A stretch of 64,000 bases of DNA, taken from contig NC_134297.1 in NCBI RefSeq assembly GCF_949628215.1, positions 6,200,001 to 6,264,000 of the forward strand, written 5' to 3'. Under the pieces are notes generated by a model. That model saw only the letters and a list, made by a program, of their open reading frames with translations. It had not been told where the DNA came from and ran no database searches. Numbering within the stretch: position 1 is the stretch's first letter; each line of letters starts with the position of its first letter. Below, piece by piece: positions 58,371 to 64,000 of this stretch. A program made the position numbers and the translations under genes. Origin of the DNA: Phalacrocorax aristotelis. Lineage: Eukaryota; Chordata; Aves; Suliformes; Phalacrocoracidae.

Positions 58371-59332
58371 TGCCTATTGCGATACCCCATTCCCCTTCTG
58401 AAGCAAACCTTTGGGCGTGCCAACCTTTCCTCTCCCATCCTTGGCTTTCAGTCCCCTGTGTGCTCATTTTCTCAGCTCTGCTTTAACTTTGGAGATAATT
58501 TGCTGACCTGGCTTGCAGCAGGGATGAGCCCAAGATCTGCAGATGCTGAGCCTCTCCCCAGCCCGCCACGGTGACCGGTGCTGCTCTTCACCTCTGCTTT
58601 CCCAGGATACATGAAGATGCTCGCATCTGGCACCAGACCCAGCCTTCCTTGAACAATTCTTGGTCTAAAGCTGAGTCTGGCAAGGCTGGGGCTCTTACTT
58701 TCCCCACAGGGAACAGCCAGACACCTCTCCCCAGCCCGGCCGCTGTCTGGTCCTGGCACAGATGGCTGCTCAGTCCCTCAACTTTCGACCTTTCGAAGCA
58801 ACTACCGTCCATGTGCTGGCAGCAGCTGGTGCCAGCGGGGATGGAATTTGGGAAGGTTTTGCCATCACTGGACAAGCGATTTGGTATCTCCAGGCTCCTC
58901 TCTCGATACCCCTTGCCACTTCCCTGCAGGTTCCGTAACCCTGCCTTGGATCCCCTTTTGGCAGCAAAAGGTTGAATTTCCGGTGGGAACAGCCTTTTTC
59001 TCGTAGCAAGAGAAGGAGGGCTGGAGGAGGAGGGCTTGAGTTTGCACTGCCTGAGCTTCCCCATTTGCAATTGCGTTGCGAATCCTTTTTCTTGTCTGTT
59101 TTGCCTGAGCTAAGCTCTTGTGAGACCCTTTTCTCACTGGCCAGGCAGGTTTGGGATGGGGCTGGGGAGTGTGCCGCTCCCCCAAAACCGTGCGAGAAAC
59201 CCTGCCATTTATTTAAAAACCCAAGATATTCAGCTTTTTATCTCCCGTAGGTGATTCCTATTGAAACCAAGGGGGCTACAACCAAGGACTGAGGGCAATT
59301 AAAAAACAAAATTTAGGAAATTTAAAAAAAAA

Positions 59333-59338
59333 AATAAA
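59333..59338 (+). terminator. ADAMTS8: Possible proximal polyadenylation signal of ADAMTS8
   Basis: AATAAAGGGC lies in an A-rich run, with GT-rich sequence 15-45 nt downstream (GAGTTTGGATG, GCTGTTTGGGCTGTTG). It may define a shorter mRNA. Confidence 0.4.
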
Positions 59339-59910
59339 GGGCAGCTGCAGAGTTTGGATGCAGAGCTGTTTGGGCTGTTGTTCAGACCTACCTTCGGGCA
59401 ATGTTCTGTGTCTGCTAATTAATCTCCAGGAATTTAAGCCCTCTCTCGCTCTAAGAAATAGCTGGATGCTAAAGTCATGTAGCTTTGCAGGGTTCTTTTC
59501 TTTTTCCCCTTGGAGTCTGCGAGGGCTTTAACTCAAAGGCCAGCGTGTGTTTCCTCGCCAGCGCCGTAACCAGCCTTTAGGATGGGTCAGAAATTTCAGC
59601 CTGAGACAATGCCAAGGAAAACGTCTGTATTTATCACACAGGAGTCGTTGCAAGCCAGGGGTCTCTTCCAGTATTTTATATTCGCTGCGCGGTTGCTTAG
59701 CTGGAGCTTCCTAGATGCAAAAACTCCCTGCCACGGGCAAATCATGCTGCTTTTCCAGTGAGGAGGAGGACGGGAGCGGGGGGACCACGGGCAGCGATGC
59801 TCGGTTGAGGTGTGAGGTCTGGGTGATGTTAAGTGGGACTCCTGCCCTAGCCTTCCCATAGAAACACGTAGCCTTTATGCTGATTTAAGTCAAAGAGGTT
59901 ATATATTAGG

Positions 59911-59930
59911 ATATATATATGTATATATAT
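59911..59930 (+). repeat. AT dinucleotide stretch with Pumilio-type element
   Basis: An alternating AT run interrupted by a single G. TGTATATA at 59920-59927 matches the Pumilio recognition consensus TGTANATA on the mRNA strand. Function is inferred. Confidence 0.5.
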
Positions 59931-60388
59931 GTTTCCCTTCAGTGAAGGATTGTAGCAATGTACTGAGCCTCTTGTGTTAGGTATTTATTATAAATTTCTG
60001 TTTGGTTTTGTACAGTAGCTGTCTGGAAAGGAGAGGGGAAAAAAAAAAAAGAAAAATTTTTTTTAAAAAAGAAGACTGTCTGTGTTTTAACATGCTGCTC
60101 CCACATCCCCACTCTGAAACCTGCAGCGGGGTCGGAGAGGGGACGTCTCTGCTCATCGTTTAACCACTTCGGTATATGGCCGGTGTCTCCCTCCTCCCCG
60201 GTGCGCCCAAATCAGGGTGCGCTTGCCAACCGAGCTGCGTAAGCATAACGAATCCAACCAAAATTAAGCTTTGGACTTCCACTTTAAGGGGGGGAGGAAG
60301 AGGAAATATTTTGCGGTTTTTAGCCTTTTGTTTGTATTTGTTTTTAACTTTGAAAACAGTCTGTTTGTGACTCTGCCTTTACCCCTTC

Positions 60389-60394
60389 AATAAA
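60389..60394 (+). terminator. ADAMTS8: Distal polyadenylation signal of ADAMTS8 (AATAAA)
   Basis: TTCAATAAAGGATTTCC is followed by T-rich and GT-containing sequence (CTCTTTGCATTTGTCTC). It is a typical poly(A) site layout. Confidence 0.65.
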
Positions 60395-60412
60395 GGATTT
60401 CCTGCCTCTTAC

Positions 60413-63400
60413 CTCTTTGCATTTGTCTCTTTGCACTTTTCTCAGGATATACTGGTTTTTTTATCTCCAAGAGCAATAGTTGAAGTCTCCCTTTTCCATG
60501 GCTTATTCAGCTATAAATAAATGGTTAATTCCGTTTTGAGGCGCTAAACCAAAACATTACGTGACAGAGCAGACAAAACCCAGGGAGCAAAACTTATTCC
60601 CCGGCAATTTTGAATCACCTCTGCTTCGCAGACTGCTTATGAACACGTACCTCCTCTCTATATGTACATACATATAGATAATTCTGCCACTTCCTAGGAG
60701 GACATGCAGCCTAAACAGGGTGAAAACAGAGGGGATGCTTCACATCCAAACAGTGGGAACTCACTGCTGTCTCTCTAGGTGCGGCGTTGTCCTCAGAAAC
60801 ATGGGATTGCTGAAATTTGGGATATGGCAGTGCAGATTTCGGAGCTATCTCACTGGAATATCTCATCTCATTGGAAACGTGGGCTCGTTACAAGGTAATC
60901 TGGATATCTTTGCTTGGGACAAACAGGCTGTGCTGCGGGGTGTCCTAGGTTGAAAGCACAGCCCGATGTTGAACAGCGGCTGTGTTCTGTACGTTGGCGG
61001 TTTCCATCCACCGATGGGGTTAGAAAACGACGCTGCTGCGGCCGGGCAGAGACTGCCTATATTTAGCCCCATGGAGGGGCAGCGGACAGGGTTAACCCAT
61101 CGCTGTGGGATGTGTCACCACGTTAATGGGCACAGCGATGCATGCCACCCTATTTATAACCAGGTGTGACATTCATTTTAGATGACTTCCCTTGGCACCC
61201 GCACAGCTGGGTCCTGGGTTTCGGCTCATTAAGGCGGCAGCCTGCCCCGGCTTTTCCCCCACCTTCTTTTTTTTTAGTCATTTTGTTGCCATCTCTGGGT
61301 TTGAGTCAAATAATTGGAATTTCAAACAATGCCAAAGGCTTTGGGATATTACCGGGTAGGAAAAATCCCTGAATAAATCATAGCAGTGTAACCATCATAA
61401 TTTAACTTCTAATTATGAATAGTGGGGTGAGAAAATAAACCTTACGGGAGCTTCTCTGTCAGTGTATCCACAGTGGTACCCCAGAGACAACGGGGACCAG
61501 CAGGCAGAGAGATGCATTTCTGTAACCCCACCAGGGGGAAATTATTAGGGTCAACGCACGGCTGGACCTCTCCACCCCGTGCTGCGAATAGTGCTGCTCC
61601 CTGATCAGGGGTAATTATATTTTATCAACATATTTCCTCCTTATAAGGCACTTCCAGAGGATGTAGGACACCACAGGCTGCTCCCCCGTGCATCAGTGTC
61701 ACCAGGTACGTGTTGAAATGCTTGTTTGCTCCTTTGTTGCAAAGCCTCCTCCCTCCAAGGGCTGGGCTTTCCTGATCTCCAACCCCAGTTATTGCTGGAT
61801 AGTTGCTCCCAAGCGTTTGCAGACAGGAGTTGTGCCCTCTTTCAACCTTATTTTGCTAGACTTTGCAAGCCAAGCTCTGTAGGCTCAGCTCATAAAATAC
61901 CCTCCGCAGCTCTGGGCTGAATTTGTTATCCCTGGACAGGAGTGACCACAGCGTCCCAGCAAGGTCACACCAGCACCTGGTGCTCCAGCCACAAATCCTT
62001 CCTTATTCCTGATGGAAACATCCTTCCTGACACGTCCTAGGACCGTAATGTCCCTTTTCTGCCATTATCTTCTGCTCAGCTCAGCTCATCCATCCTGGTC
62101 TTACAACCCCCCTGATCTAGATCTTTCTTTCTCCATACGGATACCTGTCAAATCCATCCCCAGACAGCCAAGCAAGCGGTCTGGTTCCCAGAGCTCCTGG
62201 GCGATGGCATTTCAGAGGGGCTGTTGCAATTTGGAGCATCGTAGAAAACAGGTTCCTCTCTTAAACTGCCTGTTTCCACCTCCTCCCCTGCCGACCAGGA
62301 TGCTTTAACCCCTGGGACTGTGCTTGCTGGGGACCAGGCAAAGCGCTCCCTGGTCTGGAGAGGACATAAACCCCAAATCCTCCTGATGCCAGGACAAAAT
62401 TAGGGGTAGCCAAAGAAAAAAGTCGGCAGGATTGAGCTCAAGCAAATTACCTGAGCCCTGGTGTCCGCAACAGGCAGGAGGACGGGGAGGAGATGGCCTC
62501 TGTGCACCGGTGCTAAATTAAGGAGTAGGCAGCGAGTCCTCGAGGGTGGGAGCAAAGTGGTTTTCCCTCTGCAGGTGCCAAGGTCAGGAAGGGGAGGGGA
62601 AGGCTGTGCAGGGAAGGTGTCATTTGCCTTCGGTATTAATGGATGCATCCTGCCAGGAGCAGGAAAGCAGGCTCCTAGCAGCACGGGAACCGCTCCAAGA
62701 GCTGCTCTAGCAAAGGAAAATGTATCACACAGGCTGCAAAAAGAGAGTAAACCAGCCTCCAGCTGGGAATTGCATGTTCTGGTTGCTGGAATGGGGTGAG
62801 CAAGCCAGGAAGGGAAAGATTCAAGGTTTGAAGCGAGGGGCCAGACCCCAGTGATGGACAGGAGGTGTAGCTGGGTGTCTTCTGGGCGGATGGGAAACCA
62901 CGATTTCTGTTTAGACAGACAAGGAGGGCATTAAGGGGACAGCACAGCCTCCTGCCACGTCCATCGTGCTGCAGACGGGATCCCCTTCCTCGCAGCGGCC
63001 GCTGGCAGCAAGCTCCGAAAGCAACGCAGGATGGCTCTGCTAAGCATCCCTGGCTCCAGCAGCTCGCATCCCATTTGAGAGGTGGAGGCTACGAGTCCCC
63101 TCGAGGCTTTCTCCTCCTTTTCCCACCGGTGTCTTGTGTCCATCAAATTCCAGCCAAGGGACCCCCAAGGTCCCTATAAATGCGGACAGCCTCACCCTCA
63201 ACAGCCGCACAGAGCAGATTTACCACTGAATTACTCAGGGTTTACATCAATGTTGCTCCATCTCTGTCCATGAATCGAGGCCACAATGTTGTAAAATAGG
63301 CATAAGAGCAAATCCCCTTACCAGGAAAATACCGGGAGTTGGTGTTTTGGCAACTCATTGCCGAGAAACTCCAACTCTGCAGAAAAAACAGTAATAAAGG

Positions 63401-64000
63401 ACAGCCTGGTAGCTTAGGAAACCCGGGCAGGCATAAATCAATACAGCTCCCTCCCAGATTTACTCCAGCAAATGATGTGGCTCTGGGAATCGCTGGAAGA
63501 CCTCTTCAGGTATCGAGGGTGCATAAATTGTTATTAATAAAGCAGCCTTTTCTTCTGGAGTGGGAAGAAATTCATCTTGGAGTCAGGTTGAGGAGGCCGA
63601 TGTGCTCCTCCACGGTGACGACATGCAGGGCGCTCTGTACCCCAAACCTACTGGCTTCCCGCACCCAAACACCCCGCTGTTAATTGGAAACCCTACGAGC
63701 TATGCGGAGATGGCGGTCGAGAGGTGGTAAGGAAGAGGCAGAAAGAGAAAGATATTAAATGAAGGACTTTATTTTTTTGAATGGCCAAAGACACGCCAAT
63801 TTTTCTGGGGGGAAAGCCGCGTGGTTTTATGACTTACTTCCAGGCCCCACGTAGCAGGTTTAAAAGATGTTGGTTTAAATGCTTTATTTGTAGGATTTTG
63901 TTATTTTGTTGAAGCGTGGCGAGGACATAGACCACGCTGAATTTCCCTCTCTTCCAGACACGAATGTGGGTTGTTCAGACCCTATTTCCCCCCGTGCAAA
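60413..64000. other. Intergenic DNA downstream of ADAMTS8
   Basis: No gene, RNA or repeat array recognised. By human gene order the next gene on this side should be ZBTB44, but no zinc-finger or BTB coding sequence is visible before the window ends. Confidence 0.7.

Larger units (their letters stand above)
57554..60412 (+). other. ADAMTS8: ADAMTS8 3' UTR (predicted, about 2.86 kb)
   Basis: It extends from the stop codon to about 20 nt past the AATAAA at 60389-60394. It contains a T/C tract (57724-57763), a MIR-like SINE tail (about 58225-58370), an AT dinucleotide stretch with TGTATATA (59911-59930), and poly(A)/poly(T) runs near 60040-60070. An internal AATAAA at 59333-59338 could give a shorter form. 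The extent is inferred. Confidence 0.6.

Overview
The window is vertebrate nuclear DNA, most probably from a bird and, by inference, from a GC-rich avian microchromosome. The evidence is interrupted genes with GT-AG introns, short introns, CpG-island promoters, canonical polyadenylation signals, absence of Alu/L1-type repeats and of abundant transposons, and only scattered old MIR-like remnants. A crocodilian or turtle cannot be excluded from the sequence alone.

Two protein-coding genes are present, arranged head to head. ADAMTS15 lies on the minus strand (coding span 24167-34080, 8 coding exons, 938 residues). ADAMTS8 lies on the plus strand (43538-57553, 9 coding exons, 902 residues). Every exon junction was placed by hand from splice dinucleotides and reading frame, and both models close in frame. 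The pair corresponds to human 11q24.3, seen here in the opposite orientation to the human reference. Matching introns have matching phases, and the coding exons of 133, 168 and 176 nt have identical lengths in both genes, as expected for an old tandem duplication. Both products are secreted zinc metalloproteases with a furin-cleaved prodomain, reprolysin-type catalytic domain, disintegrin-like domain, central thrombospondin type 1 (TSP1) repeat, cysteine-rich domain, spacer and two C-terminal TSP1 repeats. Family knowledge places them in the extracellular matrix, acting on hyalectans such as versican and aggrecan.

Layout: 1-21.8 kb is intergenic DNA downstream of ADAMTS15 with no supportable gene, but with a 1-kb purine pentanucleotide array (about 15.1-16.1 kb), two adjacent perfect hairpins, a CpG-rich orphan patch and a clear MIR-like SINE. 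About 21.8-34.3 kb is the ADAMTS15 transcription unit, with a TATA box at 34288-34295. About 34.3-43.5 kb is the 9-kb spacer between the two promoters. About 43.5-60.4 kb is the ADAMTS8 transcription unit (TATA box 43467-43474, likely poly(A) signal 60389-60394). About 60.4-64 kb is intergenic.

The most notable biology is that ADAMTS8 here carries a complete extra C-terminal TSP1 repeat that the human protein, as I recall it, lacks. I found no evidence of a wholly new system.
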